From Phytophthora colocasiae (taxonomy: Eukaryota > Oomycota > Peronosporomycetes > Peronosporales > Peronosporaceae), in the NCBI GenBank assembly GCA_018806915.1, contig JAGKQI010000090.1:2542001-2606000 (forward strand): a stretch of 64,000 bases of DNA, in the 5' to 3' direction. Below, piece after piece: positions 38,382 through 50,106 of the stretch. The first letter of the stretch is position 1; the number at the start of each line of letters is the position of its first letter. The notes under the pieces were generated by a model. It was not told the DNA's origin and searched no databases. It saw only the letters and a program-made list of their open reading frames with translations. Made by a program: the position numbers and the translations under genes.

Positions 38382-39080
38382 CACACGAATCGACGCATAC
38401 TGAAATCAAGATACAAAAATGATGGGCAAATATCTTGCACCGAAAAAGCTTCACGATTTGCCAGACATAAACGCTGTCTTTCATTTTTCAAAATATGCTA
38501 TTCAACAGGATAGATATGCTCATGAACAGGTAAATGTTGCAACGGTGGCGCCCGCCAACCATCCGTTTCATTTGAGAACTGAGAAAACGCCTACACCAAG
38601 AAAAAACGGAGGACACATACAGCTTCGGAAAATAATGAGTAGTCTACCTTGCTAGTCACTTTATGTCGTATTATGCAGCGAACTTATGTGTGGACAACAG
38701 CGGAACCGACTCCTTGATCAGCTGTTTCTCGACGTAACGCTGTAAAATAGTATATAGGACTTTGTATGAACAGATTTTCATCTGTTTGCGGTAATCATCT
38801 GATTGCGGTACCGGTTTCTTTTCGTATGCCTTCTCATTTTCTAAAAATTCGAGTTTGGTTTCTCGATATTTGACTGGTCTCTGGCCAATTGCACATGGTC
38901 TTTGTGCAACACTGTACGGTCCTTCTGCAGCATTATGCAGCTTTGCATGGGGCACCTGGATACAATTTGTTCTGCAACATGCAGCTTTAGCGGGAAGTGT
39001 CCTGTCCATCGCCGAGCGTGTGCACACTTCCCAAATCCTTTAAGCGACGTTCTATACAAATTCCTAGTATAACTGTGCTG
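38382..39080. repeat. 699-bp tandem unit 1 in piggyBac-2
   Basis: Identical by eye to 39081-39779. Each unit encodes one 78-codon (+) and one 118-codon (-) frame of unknown meaning. Confidence 0.93.
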
Positions 39081-39779
39081 CACACGAATCGACGCATACT
39101 GAAATCAAGATACAAAAATGATGGGCAAATATCTTGCACCGAAAAAGCTTCACGATTTGCCAGACATAAACGCTGTCTTTCATTTTTCAAAATATGCTAT
39201 TCAACAGGATAGATATGCTCATGAACAGGTAAATGTTGCAACGGTGGCGCCCGCCAACCATCCGTTTCATTTGAGAACTGAGAAAACGCCTACACCAAGA
39301 AAAAACGGAGGACACATACAGCTTCGGAAAATAATGAGTAGTCTACCTTGCTAGTCACTTTATGTCGTATTATGCAGCGAACTTATGTGTGGACAACAGC
39401 GGAACCGACTCCTTGATCAGCTGTTTCTCGACGTAACGCTGTAAAATAGTATATAGGACTTTGTATGAACAGATTTTCATCTGTTTGCGGTAATCATCTG
39501 ATTGCGGTACCGGTTTCTTTTCGTATGCCTTCTCATTTTCTAAAAATTCGAGTTTGGTTTCTCGATATTTGACTGGTCTCTGGCCAATTGCACATGGTCT
39601 TTGTGCAACACTGTACGGTCCTTCTGCAGCATTATGCAGCTTTGCATGGGGCACCTGGATACAATTTGTTCTGCAACATGCAGCTTTAGCGGGAAGTGTC
39701 CTGTCCATCGCCGAGCGTGTGCACACTTCCCAAATCCTTTAAGCGACGTTCTATACAAATTCCTAGTATAACTGTGCTG
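39081..39779. repeat. 699-bp tandem unit 2 in piggyBac-2
   Basis: Second unit, directly adjacent to unit 1. Confidence 0.93.
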
Positions 39780-39827
39780 CATAATTCAGCGTAAGAAGGT
39801 CAAAATCAGCCGGGCTGGAGGGGTTAA

Positions 39828-40682
39828 AACTGTAAACTGTTTAGTAGGAAGTGCCTTTGTCAAAATATCCGCTGCCATGCTGGCAGTTGGACAGTACTCA
39901 ATAACTAGGCGTCCTTCTTCTACTAAGTCTCTAGTAAACAGGTATTTTATCTCAATGTGCTTGCTAGCCTTATGGTTTCCTGGATTCTTTGTGATGCTTA
40001 TTGCTGATCTGCTATCACACCAAACTTGCACAGGTTTCTCTTGACGAAATCCCATTTCCGATAGCAAGTGCCACAACCATTCGCTTTCTTTAGCACCTTC
40101 ACTTAATGCGATTAGTTCAGCCTCCGCAGTAGAAAGAGACACGCATCCTTGTTTGCTACTACACCATGAGATGCTGCACCCTGCCATCTGAATCACATAG
40201 CCCGTGATAGATTTACGTTCTTTTGATTGACACGCGAAGCTTGCGTCTGTGTACACTTCATACGTTACCTCCATTGACTTTCCATCAAGAAGTAGACCGT
40301 ACGTCGACGTCCCTTTCAAGTATTTTAGCACTCTCCTAGCTGCTTCCCAATGTGTCCGATTGTAACATGACAGATACTTACTCAATTCTCTTACTGCGTT
40401 TGCTATATCAGGTCGTGTACCTCTTACCAAATATTGCAGCGACCCTACTAAACCTCTGTAGTCAAATTTCTGCGCGCTGATTTGCTCCGCAGACATTTTT
40501 GTTTCAGGCTCTAACTCAAAGCCAGTGACTTGAGGTGTCGCTACAGCTGAGCTGTTCTCAATGTTGTACTTCTTAATCAAATCCAATATGTACTGGTGTT
40601 GCGATATTGACATCGTCTTTTGCTCTCTGTTTCTCCGGACTTCCATTTTCAGGATATAGTGAATATCTCCTAAGTCCTTCAT
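39828..40682 (-). pseudogene. Copia-B RT end and RNase H
   Basis: From MKDLGDIHYILKMEV the frame includes the end of the RT connection, GSLQYLVRGTRPDI, and RNase H (YTDASFACQ, STAEAELIALSEGAKE, IEIKYLFTRD, DILTKALPTKQF). An extra T at about 40687 separates it from the preceding RT frame. PiggyBac-2 interrupts the last codons; the true stop lies at about 38230 beyond it. Confidence 0.9.
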
Positions 40683-40683
40683 C

Positions 40684-43340
40684 TTAAAACCTCAAGGATA
40701 GTTCTCTTTTGATTTTGTTGATGAGCTGTAGGCTTTTTGACATGATTGTCAAATCATCAACGAATACTACAATGATTATCCATTCAACTCCCACTTTTTG
40801 CACATATATGCAATATTCCTTGTTGCATCGTTTAAAACCCAAGGATGAAAGGAATGTGTGGAGGACACTGTACCAAATTCTGGGTGCTTGTTTGAGCCCG
40901 TAGATACTCTTTAAAAGCTCACAGACATACCCTTCCTTTCCCACGGTATGACATCCTGGTGGTTGGCGCATGTAAATGCGTTGATCACCGTCCATTGACC
41001 CATTTAGGAATGCTGTATGTACATCCATCTGATGAATGTGGCAATCTAGTATGGTTCCAATTGCTAGTACTAGTCGAAGTGACTCAAATCTAGCAACTGG
41101 TGCATATACCTCATCGCAATCAACACCAAACTCTTGGTGGTTTCCTTGCGCAACTAGTCTAGCCTTAAATCGCTCGACTACTCCGTTAGCGTGATACTTT
41201 ACCACTAGTACCCAATGACATGGTAGAGCCTTTCGTCCCTGTGGTAGTTTGACTAAACGCCACGTTTCATTATCCATTAATGACTCAAACTCAAGGTCCA
41301 GTGCCTGACGCCACTGTTTTCGATATGGACCACTTAGAGCATCCCTTAAAGTGCGAGGAATTGGTACTTTGGTTTGCTGGATATCATCTTTATTAGCAGT
41401 ATCTAGCAGTGCCTGATAGCACTTGTAGTCACCAAACCGAGCAGGAGGCTTTCTCTCCCTACGTGACCGCTTTGGTACTGGTGTAGGTACTCCCACTGCT
41501 TCAACTAACCCCCGTTTTTCTTTACCGGTCTGGCTTGTAGCCGTGATCGATTGGTCGTTAGCTCCCACTGATTGGTTCGACCTATCATTTCCAATGTCTT
41601 CTGCGGGATTTTTACCAAATGCCCGCGAGACTATCTCTACACTGTGTTGAGTGTCAAACATAACATGCCGTGAATAAATAAACTTATTGGAGTACACCTC
41701 TAAGAGGCGATATGCCTTGTACTCTTCAGATATCCCCAAAAATCGGCACTTAGTCGCACGTGCCGAAAGTTTCGAATCTTTTCGTCGTGCTTCAGGAACA
41801 TGTGCAAAGCATATTCCTCCCCAAATATGTATGTCACTCACATCAGGAGCTTTTCCATATACTTTTTCGTATGGTGTCATGTTGCCTAGCCGACTCATTG
41901 GTGTTCTATTTTGCACATAAGTCATGTACATGAGGGCTTCCGGCCACCACCTTTCTGGCATTTCAGCATCTTTTAGTGCGCATCTAACTTTGCTCATTTT
42001 TGTTTGATGGTCTCTTTCTGCTGCACCATTTTCTTCTGGGCAGTATGCATTCGACTTTTGAAACACAATGCCCTTATCCTTACAGAAGTTATTGAACGCT
42101 TGATTGACGAACTCCGTTCCGCCATCTGATCTAATGCGTCTAATTGTGAACTTTCCGTCACGTTCCAGTTGCATGAGTAGCGTTTTAACTTTGTCGTTTA
42201 CTTCTGTCTTATTCCGGAGAACAAATGTCCAACGCCATGATGATTGATCGTCAATTATGCTCAAGAAATATCTTATAGTTCCAACAGTGCCATAGACTCC
42301 CATTGTTTTCATCGGCCCGTTCGTATCCATGTGGATCGTACTAATTGGGCGGGTGTCTCTCGTGCCGTGCAAATTCCGATATAACATTCTTCTCATCTTC
42401 ATCTCCGCACATGTGGAGCAAAAGAAGTTTACTTGACTCAGCTTGCTTCGCTCCGCATACGGAATACCTTTGACAAGCTGCTTACTCATTATGTCTATCA
42501 GCTTTTCTTTATTTACATGCCCAAGTCTCACATGCCATTCCTTCATTAGACTCTCAAGTTTAGTCTGGTTAGGTAAAGCGAGTGGCTTGCAAGGCTTTGT
42601 TTTGATGGCATTGCACATCACTTGCCTTTCCTTTAGTGAGCAGGTTTGAATATAATATGCTCCATTGAATGTCTTTGCTACAAACACCAATTTGTGCTTC
42701 TAGAGTACACACTTGTACAATCCTGTATAGCTCTCTATAAGCTGATAGCCTGTCCTTTTAAGCCAATACTCACTTAGTATATTTGATGTTGCGTTTGGCA
42801 CCAGTGCTATGTTGCTGAACTGTACCGGTTTGGTACCAGTTGGACTCAAGACATGCAACTTAATTGTACCAACAAATGTATTTCTCGGTTTAGAGCCCTG
42901 TCCAAATGTAAATACGTAGTCGTCGTTTGGGCTCTTGGTCACAAAAGCCGACGCCCGCCCAGTCAGTCCATGCTCGCATCCTGTATCCAAAACCCAAGAA
43001 TTTTCTGTTAACTCGCGCAGAGGTTCCAACAGAAAGGGATACAAGCGACTTACCGTATCTTCCAGGCTCTTTGCCTTTTCTTCGATCTCTGCGGTTGCAG
43101 ATGTGACCGACGCATTGTTGACGGGGATCCCACCGTTGTCGTCAAATTTATCCATATCCTCGTCACTGTCCGCGATGCTGGACACAACAGGTGAGTTGGG
43201 CGTACCAAATCCACCGGGTGTCACCGGCACATCTGCCGAAGCAGTCGCAGGAGGCGTACTTGTCCCACTCTCTGCAATGCTGAGCCTTTCGAGGCACGCA
43301 GCATCAACAGGGATCTCGACGCGCGGGGCAGACTGGGCAG
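40684..43340 (-). pseudogene. Copia-B protease, integrase and reverse transcriptase
   Basis: Protease active site WVLDTGC near 43000. A TAG near 42700 (after CVL) interrupts the frame, which otherwise continues. Then HVRLGHV zinc ligands, integrase (IHMDTNGP, RSDGGTEF, NGAAERDH), RT (VYAPVARFESLR, MDVHTAFLNG, FVDDLTI) up to a frameshift at about 40686. Lesions are few, so the element is moderately old. Confidence 0.9.
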
Positions 43341-43341
43341 G

Positions 43342-44354
43342 TTACACCTTCTGCACTCGAGCGTGATCGGTCTTTCGAATTCGCAGGCGCTTTGGCTCGC
43401 TGTAGATGTTCTTGCGGCCAACACCATTCGCAATGTCCCTTTTTCTAACAGGGCAGTCCCGTTTGAAGTGGGGACCGATTCCATTCATGTCATTGTGAAC
43501 GCCATTGCAATAGAAGCAGGCGTTCACGCGCTCATCGTCCATGGGTAAGGGCGTGGCCTTACGCTTCCCCTATTTCTTGGACTGGACCTTCTTCCCACCA
43601 GCTGTAGCCGAGGCAGCATAGTTGACCGGAACAGGCGTGTCAGTTTTCCCCATTGCCTGTATCTCCGCCTTGCTCTTGTTCCCGAAGATACTCCTCATCT
43701 TCTTCTCCACCTTTTCCAACGTGAACTCGTCGGGCGTAAACGTGACACTTGGCCCCCAAAGGTGGCTCGGTATGAGCGACAGAACCTTCCCAATCATCAG
43801 TTGACTAGGGAGAAGGTACACCCTCAATGTATCTTGGCCCTGCCTGTTCAGCCGATTGCGCACCGCACGCAGACGCTGAAAAAGCTCACCAATCGAGCTG
43901 AAATCCATAGGGTGTGCTCAAACTCTTGGATCATCTCCACCATCCCCATTGCGTTGTTCTGCCCAAAACCAGCCTCAAGTTGCTGCCAGAACTGCGGGAC
44001 CGGCTGTGACGCAAGCGGTGTGCTCAATTGCGCCATATAGCCGTGCGGGAGCGTCTGATTGAACAGATCCCGCAGGTACGATTCCTGCTCTTGCAAAAAG
44101 GCCGTCTCTAGCGCATGTCCATTACGCTGGGCCTCAGTCGCTTGGTCACTCAAAGCCGGTACAGGGGCCGGATTCGTGAGCAAATCCAGGTACCCTAGAG
44201 TCGGTGCAGATCGACCGGCTTGAATCTCGGTGACACGACGACGGTTGGTCATCTGCGTCAGATGCGCCAACACCGCATCCTTCCATCGCTGAAAGTCGCT
44301 TGGCTTGCCGTTGAACTTCAGCCCCGAAAAGTCCTTCTTGTTTTCCTTGGCCAT
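43342..44354 (-). pseudogene. Copia-B gag
   Basis: The ATG at 44354 (MAKENKKDFSGLKFNG) starts a copia gag with QRWKDAVLAHL; frame changes fall near 43900 and 43560. Later parts include the GPSVTFTPDEFTLEKVEKKM block and a zinc knuckle with an extended spacing (CFYCNG..GPHFKRDC) near 43500. Decayed by at least two frameshifts. Confidence 0.8.
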
Positions 44355-44376
44355 CTTCAGTACTCCATACTTGAAA

Positions 44377-44669
44377 TGTTGAACACGAAAACTTTGTTGT
44401 TGTTTTAATCTCAATTTATTATTCTCTACTTAATTGCCCTCAAATAGACCAATGTGCTCAGTCGTTGGCGAAAGGATAAGTGAGCTCCTTTCGCCGGTTT
44501 GACCATCATCGCACGAGTGAATTGTTGCCGTCGGCAGAAGCGCCGAGGCAGTTACAGACGCCGCCTTTCCACACTTGGACAGTGCTCACTTAATTTGAAT
44601 ATACTTATCTAATCTTTTGTATACTACACCACAGCCTCTGCCTCCACTGGCTTGTGGCTCATTCTAACA
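44377..44669 (-). repeat. Copia-B 5' LTR
   Basis: 293 bp; ends TGTT..AACA on both strands. Its outer 80 bp are repeated at 38139-38218. The gypsy-3 flank GAGAC follows. Confidence 0.8.
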
Positions 44670-44670
44670 G

Positions 44671-45871
44671 AGACTGATCATCCTCAGTATACACGTCAAT
44701 GGCGCAAAGCGTCCGCTTTGCGCCCTGCTGGATTCAGGCGCGACGAACAACTTCGTTCGCGCCGAGAGTTTGTCGGTGTTACCGGCGGACACGCGAGTTA
44801 GGGACGGCCCCGGTCACATGGTTGTAAAGTATGCTAACGGGAAGCCGCGGCGTGTCCCGCGGCGTTCTGCCACCTTCCCTTACGAGTTCGTCGGTTTCCA
44901 TGGGTCCGATGACTTTCTGGTGATCGAGTTGAGCGGAACCTTCGACTGTGTCTTCGGTATCCCGTGGCATGCTCGTCACCAGCCTCATATTGACTGGTGG
45001 CTCAAACTGTCCGTCCGCGCGACATTGATGTGAATGCGGCATTGACATCTCTGCGCGGGACGCCCAACTGATGGCCGCACGTTGCAGTCATGGACCCCAA
45101 CTCCATGACTCTCGCTGTATCCGAAGTGAGCGATGGCCTTCGGGTGCTCGCGAACCTGTGACGTGTGCCGGTCTTGAGCAGGCTCAAGACATGTCTGACG
45201 TGGTCGAGCATGAGTTCCCACGTCCCGATGAGCAGCGGCTCTCGGCAGCAGACAACACCGTGGTAGAACAGGGGTTCCCACGCCCGGATGAGCAGCGGCT
45301 CTCCGTTGGCGATGAACAAGAAGATGTGGTTGAGCGTGGTCTCCCATGCGCGGTCGAGCAGGGGCTCCCGCATGTGGTTGAGCAGGGGCTCCCTGATAGA
45401 ATCGACGCCGATGTCGTGTCCCGGCGTCTGAGTAAAGCAGCCTTGGTCGAGCGTGGTCTCCCACTGCCTGCTACGGAAAAGTTCATCCGGTCAGTCCGTC
45501 GCCGTGGTCGCCGCCAGCCCCGGCGACCCCGCGCTCCTCGAAATGAGTCAGACGGGTCTGACTCCGAGGTTATCTCCGTTCTGATAGGGGATGACGCGGC
45601 TTCGATCCCGCAAATGCACAACGTCGAGGTCGCACGCCCGCCGTGCGATGCGTCTGAGATCACTAAGTTGCCTGGCCTGTCTTGGAAACACTTTCTCCGC
45701 GACTTAAAACATGGTGAGATCGAGCAGGTTTGCATGATCGTCGCGGACAACACCGCGACGATCGCGGTTGTCGATGTAGATGCTGATGACCCCGCGTCCA
45801 ATACCCAGGAACGCCCGACAGGCGCTGAGCCTAAGTCTGCCCGCGAGGCTCGCTACTTGGCTCAGTCGTAG
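44671..45871 (+). pseudogene. Gypsy-3 protease and repetitive linker
   Basis: The protease (RLIILSIHVNGAKRP, LLDSGATNNF as active site, FGIPWHARHQPHIDW) is open from the Copia-B junction to about 45030, then shifts frame. The linker to the RT (45071-45871) contains a degenerate run of VVEqGxPRPDEQRLS-like units at 45190-45450 and a basic RRRGRRQPRRP block. A TAG at 45869 replaces an expected Trp codon; the frame continues into the RT. Confidence 0.82.
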
Positions 45872-47550
45872 CCGGCACTCGAAGCCGCCGGCAACCCAGT
45901 CGCCCCACTTGTTCGCGAGTTCATCGACATCTTCCCTGATAAGGTGCCAGCCGCCCTTCCACCAGACCGCGGAGTCCGACACGAGATCGACCTCGTGCCT
46001 GGTGCGAAGTATTGCGAGACGAGACAGTGGCCGCTTCCCCGTGATCAAGTCGAAGCAATCGACGCCTTCTTCGAGGGTCGCCGACAAGCCGGCCACGTCC
46101 GTGAGAGTTTGTCCCCGCACCCCAGTCCGACATTCTGCGTGAAGAAAGCAACCGGTGGATGGCGGATCGTCCACGCCTTCAATACGCTCAACGATGCCAC
46201 CATCCCGGCGCAGACGCCGATCCCGAGGAAAGACATGGTGCTCGACACCATGTCGGGCAGCACCAAATACAGTGCGATTGATCTGATGGACGGCTTCTAT
46301 CAGATCTTGATGCGGGAGGATGATGTACCGCTAACTGCAGTCAGCACGCCCAGTGGAATGCTTTGGGGATGGCTTGTGATGCCACAGGGGCTAAAGAATG
46401 CTCCTGCTACCTTCAACCGCATGGTGTCGAACTTGCTCCGCCCGTACCGAGACTTCGCGCCCAGCTACTTCGATGACATTTTCATCCACAGCCGTGCTGA
46501 ACGAGGCTTGACGGACGTCGAGGTGCATCTGCAACACCTGCGGCAGGTGTTCGAAGTGATGCGAGAGAACAAGCTGTACGCCAACTTGAAGAAGTGTATC
46601 TTCTGCGCTCCCGAGATCCCAGTGCTCGGGAGCTACGTCAGCAAGGAAGGTGTCCGTGCTGACCCCGAGAAGATTGAAGCCATCTGCGCTTGGCCCATGC
46701 CTCAGGATCAGAAGCAGCTCCGGCAGTGGCTGGGGCTCGCGACGTATCTTCACCATTACTCGAAGCACTTCGCGCTGACCATCCAACCGCTGTCTCAGCT
46801 CCTGAAGGCAGACGCCATGTGGTTATGGCGCCCCGAGCACCAAACAGCCTTCGACGCGGTGAAGACGAGTTTGTCAACCGCGCCCGTCTTGATGCTTCCA
46901 GATCACTCCAAGCCGTTCCACGTTGTATGCGACGCGAGTGACTTCGCGATCGGATGCAGTTTGACGACGAGGGCCGCGAGCGAGTGGTGAGTTACCAGTC
47001 GCGCCAACTGAAGCAGGCGGAACTGAATTTGTCCGGTCCATGATAAAGAGCTGCTTGCCATGCGCTACACACTTATCAAGTTCCGTGTGTATCTCCTAGG
47101 CGAGAATCCTTCGCAATCTACACAGATCACGCGTCGATGAGGACAGCGACGAAGAGCCCCCACTTGTTCCAGCGCATGGCACGCTGGTTACCGCTCTTCT
47201 CCGAGTACAATTTCGTCGAACATTACGAACCGGGCAAGTCCAACATCCTCGCCGACACGCTTTCATGCCGGCCGGATTACGTGCAGCGCGGTCGCCACGC
47301 AGTTGGCGACGAGGATGATGGCGACTGTGCCGTCTGTATCGCCGAAAGCGTCGCTGCCGTTGAAGTCACGGCGACCACACCGCTACGTGACCTGATCGTC
47401 GACGCGTATAAAGATGACGCATCCTGTTCCGAGATGATCGACTTCCTGCGCAACCCCAGTGGCTCAGCCGAGCGCAAGCTGTCCTCACGAACACGCGCTC
47501 GTGTCGGCCGCTATTCACTTGAAGGCGCGCTGCTGACTTACCGCGTCGAC
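45872..47550 (+). pseudogene. Gypsy-3 reverse transcriptase and RNase H
   Basis: Contains FIDIFPDKVPAALPP, SPHPSPTFCVKK, VMPQGLKNAPATF and the catalytic YFDDIFIHS near 46470, then the connection and RNase H (HVVCDASDFAIG, FVEHYEPGKSNILAD). Small deletions near 46960 and 47030 break the RNase H frame. The last codon before the integrase is a TAA (47551) where GAA is expected. Confidence 0.88.
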
Positions 47551-49415
47551 TAAGAAGATTGCCCCCGCGTCGTCGTCCCGCTTGACGACGACCCCCGAGC
47601 TCGGTTTATCCACGAGTTCCATGACACCCCAAGTGGCGGCCACCTCGGTCGCGAGAAGACCTTTGCATCTCTCTCTCGCGACTTTTATTGGCCGCACATG
47701 TACAAGTGGGTGAGGAAGTGGGTGCGCTCGTGTGAAGTGTGCCAGCGCGTGAAACCGGCCCCGTCAAAGCAGGCCCCGCTCCGACTGCTCCCAGTCGCCA
47801 CTGATGCGTGGTCGTCTGTGAGCATGGATTTCGTCTTCGGCCTACCTCGAGATTCTCGAGGACGTACGGGTATTCTGGTCTTCGTCGACCGCATCAGTAA
47901 GATTGTTCATCTCACTCCGGTAGCAGCCTCGATCACTGCGCAACAGTCTGCTGCGCTCTTCGTCGACGTGGTGTATCGCCACCACGGTCTTCCGTCCTCG
48001 ATTGTGTCGGACAGGGACCCTCGATTCACGTCCGCCTTCTGGAGGGAACTCTTCAAGCTGTTGGGGACGCGGCTGAGTATGTCCACCGAGTCGCATCCAG
48101 AGACGGACGGCCAAACCGAGCGCGCTAACCGAGTCGTCGAAGATGTACTACGCAGCTTTGCCACGTCGTTCAAGTCATGGAGCTCTTTCGTGCCGATGGT
48201 GGAGTTCGCCATCAATAATGCCGTGCACGCGTCAACTGGCTTGACGCCGTCTTCGTAAATTTCGGCCGTCATCCGCGCGTTCCGGCGCTCCTTGGGCTGG
48301 AGCGCCCCCTTCCAGTTCAACTGTCAGATAATCACGACGCTGCAACTGCTACCCCCACTGGTGGTGCCTCCATCGCGACGCACGAGTTGGCCGCTGACCC
48401 GAATGTGAACGCGGTGAGCCCGAGGTCTTCCACGCGGATCCCAAGCCAGCGTCCTCTTACACGGGCCGCCGCGCGAGCGGCGACTGCTTCTCCACGGGAC
48501 GTTGCCGCTTGGACCAGTCGGACGCTAATCAACCCGCGTCCACGTCGCCTAGCCGAGCTTCACGCTGCCCCCGATCCGGTTGCGCCTACTGAGCCCCCGC
48601 CAGCAAACTTTGCACCCAACGCGGCACCGCAGCGAAGCGACGCTGCGGCTGTCCACGAGTTCGTGCAACAGCGCGAGTCAATTGTCCGCTACATCCGCGA
48701 TGCGATTGCTGCAGCCGTCGACCGCCAGAAGGAGAATGCGGACCGCCGCGGGCGCCGTAACGTGGAAACATTCCACGTTGGAGACCAAGTCCTATTATCT
48801 ACCAATGGGATTTCCCCAACGCTCGTCACGAACTTGGGTGCGAGTAAGCTCGCGCCGGGATTCATTGGACCGTTCAAGGTGTCGAAAGTCATTGGAGATG
48901 CTTATCGGCTACAGCTACCGCCTACAATCAAGCTACACCCTACATTTTACGTCGGTCGACTTCGTCGCTACCACCCAGCGTCGCTTCCTAGCGATAATCC
49001 GGTACCGCGTGACGCGGTACCTACAGCTCCTGCTGCAAGACCCGATTCTCATGCTCCAGCTGGTCCACGCGATGCTCCAGGCGCTCCAGGCAAATTTCCA
49101 TCGCCCACTCGCGCTCGGTTCCTTCGCGACGGTCCGCCCCCCCCCCCCCCCCTTGTTGATCGTGATGGTGACGTTCGTCACATCGTGGAGGCCATTCTTG
49201 ACCACGATGACTCGACCAGTGGTCGCAGCGCTCATCACTGCGACGGGGATATCCCGAGCTTTCGCCGGTGCCTGGTACGGTGGATAAGTCCGCTGGACGA
49301 CAGCTGGGAGCCTCGCTCCACCCTCCTCGAAGACGTTCCGGGGTTCGTTGAGGCGTACGAGTCGGCTCTGTTGGCGCGGGATGATCCTCAGGGCGCGGTA
49401 GCGAACCGCGCCTAG
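47551..49415 (+). pseudogene. Gypsy-3 integrase with chromodomain
   Basis: Zinc-binding HHCC (HEFHDTPSGGHLG, C..C in SCEVCQRVK), catalytic motifs MDFVFGL, VSDRDPRF and DGQTERAN, then a 1-bp deletion near 48252 that makes a TAA after GLTPS. The second part (48257-49415) holds a Pro/Ala-rich insertion, the LAPGFIGPFKV SH3-like region and a chromodomain (FRRCLVRWISPLDDSWEP) near 49280. Confidence 0.88.
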
Positions 49416-49419
49416 CCTC

Positions 49420-49895
49420 GTACAGCGATAAAGCTCGATCCACTGCTTCTCTTCCTCAGTCTTTGGATATTCTTTCACGATTTGCGCCCAGTCAGCGTCG
49501 CCCGGTCGCGGCGTTCCAAAGCGGCGACAGCCGGCGCAGCCTTCAAGGTGATGGACGTAACAGCAAGGACTATCCTCGTCCTAGGACAGCGAGCACACGC
49601 GCGCCACTAGCTCTCCCAGCGCGTTGCGCTGATGGGTCTTCTCCCGGCCTTCTATCGTCGCTATGAAACGTCGCGCACCCTCTGCGTTCTAGCGTCGGAC
49701 GAAGGCCGTCCACGCGGCATCAAGCGAGCGCTGAGTCACCGCGAGCGTCGCGGTGACGGGCTTGCCCCGCGTCGAACGCCAGCATCGGAACAACTCTCGC
49801 ATCTCGTCGGGACTCAGCGGGGCCTCGAAGCCACTGCAGTCATGCAGCGGCCACTCTCGGAGAGTCTGTGCGTAGGTGTGACTTGTGGTGTTCAT
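49420..49895 (-). pseudogene. Antisense ORF inside the gypsy-3 3' end
   Basis: A minus-strand frame starts at 49895 (MNTTSHTYAQTLREWPLHD), 59 bp inside the 3' LTR. It reads PLSPDEMRELFRCWRS and AVTQRSLDAAWTAFVRR to a TAG at 49689. In the same frame it resumes with a GARRFIATIEGREKTHQRN stretch, and after further breaks DADWAQIVKEYPKTEEEKQW near 49480. Composition is protein-like, unlike a shadow frame. Position and orientation mirror the antisense ORF of gypsy-2, but I see no sequence similarity. Confidence 0.4.
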
Positions 49896-49953
49896 CGTGA
49901 AGCAATTTGAAGATTGAGAAGCTCTTCAGCCTTCTTTCTAAGGTGGGGGATGG

Positions 49954-50106
49954 TGTGACGGGCTTCTGTCACACGGCCGCCGTGGTACACAGCGACCAAT
50001 TAGATTAGCTTGTGTTTTGTTGGTTCACGGCGCCCGACCCGGGCGCCACACAGATTGAATAGATAGAGTTACATTTACCACAAACAAGGAGCACCGCCCC
50101 GTTACA
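49954..50106 (+). repeat. Gypsy-3 3' LTR
   Basis: Starts TGTGACGGGC after a purine tract and ends GTTACA. TTATC (50107-50111) follows as the target duplication. Confidence 0.85.

Larger units (their letters stand above)
38276..39823. mobile_element. PiggyBac-like element 2 (1,548 bp, non-autonomous)
   Basis: TTAA on both sides and terminal repeats CCCCTCCAGCCCGG. Just inside lie GCTGCATAATGCAGC palindromes, repeated internally as GCATTATGCAGC. The interior is an exact-looking 699-bp tandem duplication (38382-39080, 39081-39779). Removing it with one TTAA restores the Copia-B pol C-terminus in frame. The open frames inside (78 and 118 codons, once per unit) resemble no transposase. Confidence 0.85.
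38139..44669 (-). mobile_element. Copia-B, Ty1/copia element nested in gypsy-3
   Basis: On the minus strand: 5' LTR 44377-44669, gag, protease, integrase, reverse transcriptase, RNase H, a purine tract (AGTGGGAG) and a 3' LTR cut to 80 bp (38139-38218) by Harbinger. PiggyBac-2 lies 18 codons before the end of pol. The right flank is gypsy-3 protease sequence. Confidence 0.9.
34199..50106 (+). mobile_element. Gypsy-3, Ty3/gypsy chromovirus with nested insertions
   Basis: LTRs at 34199-34356 and 49954-50106. A purine tract (AAGGTGGGGGATGG) abuts the 3' LTR. Gag is followed by protease, RT, RNase H, integrase and chromodomain. About 9.2 kb between gag and protease (35499-44669) is foreign: Harbinger, Copia-B and piggyBac-2. 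The element sits in exon 1 of the GAF gene. Its own genes carry many small lesions, so it is older than gypsy-2. Confidence 0.9.

Noticed and set aside
38419..39726. The 78-codon (+) and 118-codon (-) frames in each piggyBac-2 unit as genes
   Set aside because: They recur only because the 699-bp unit is duplicated, overlap each other on opposite strands and match no transposase or known family.
48933..49478. Long minus-strand frame over the gypsy-3 chromodomain as part of the antisense gene
   Set aside because: Most of it mirrors the coding chromodomain. Only the part right of about 49420 was kept as a candidate.
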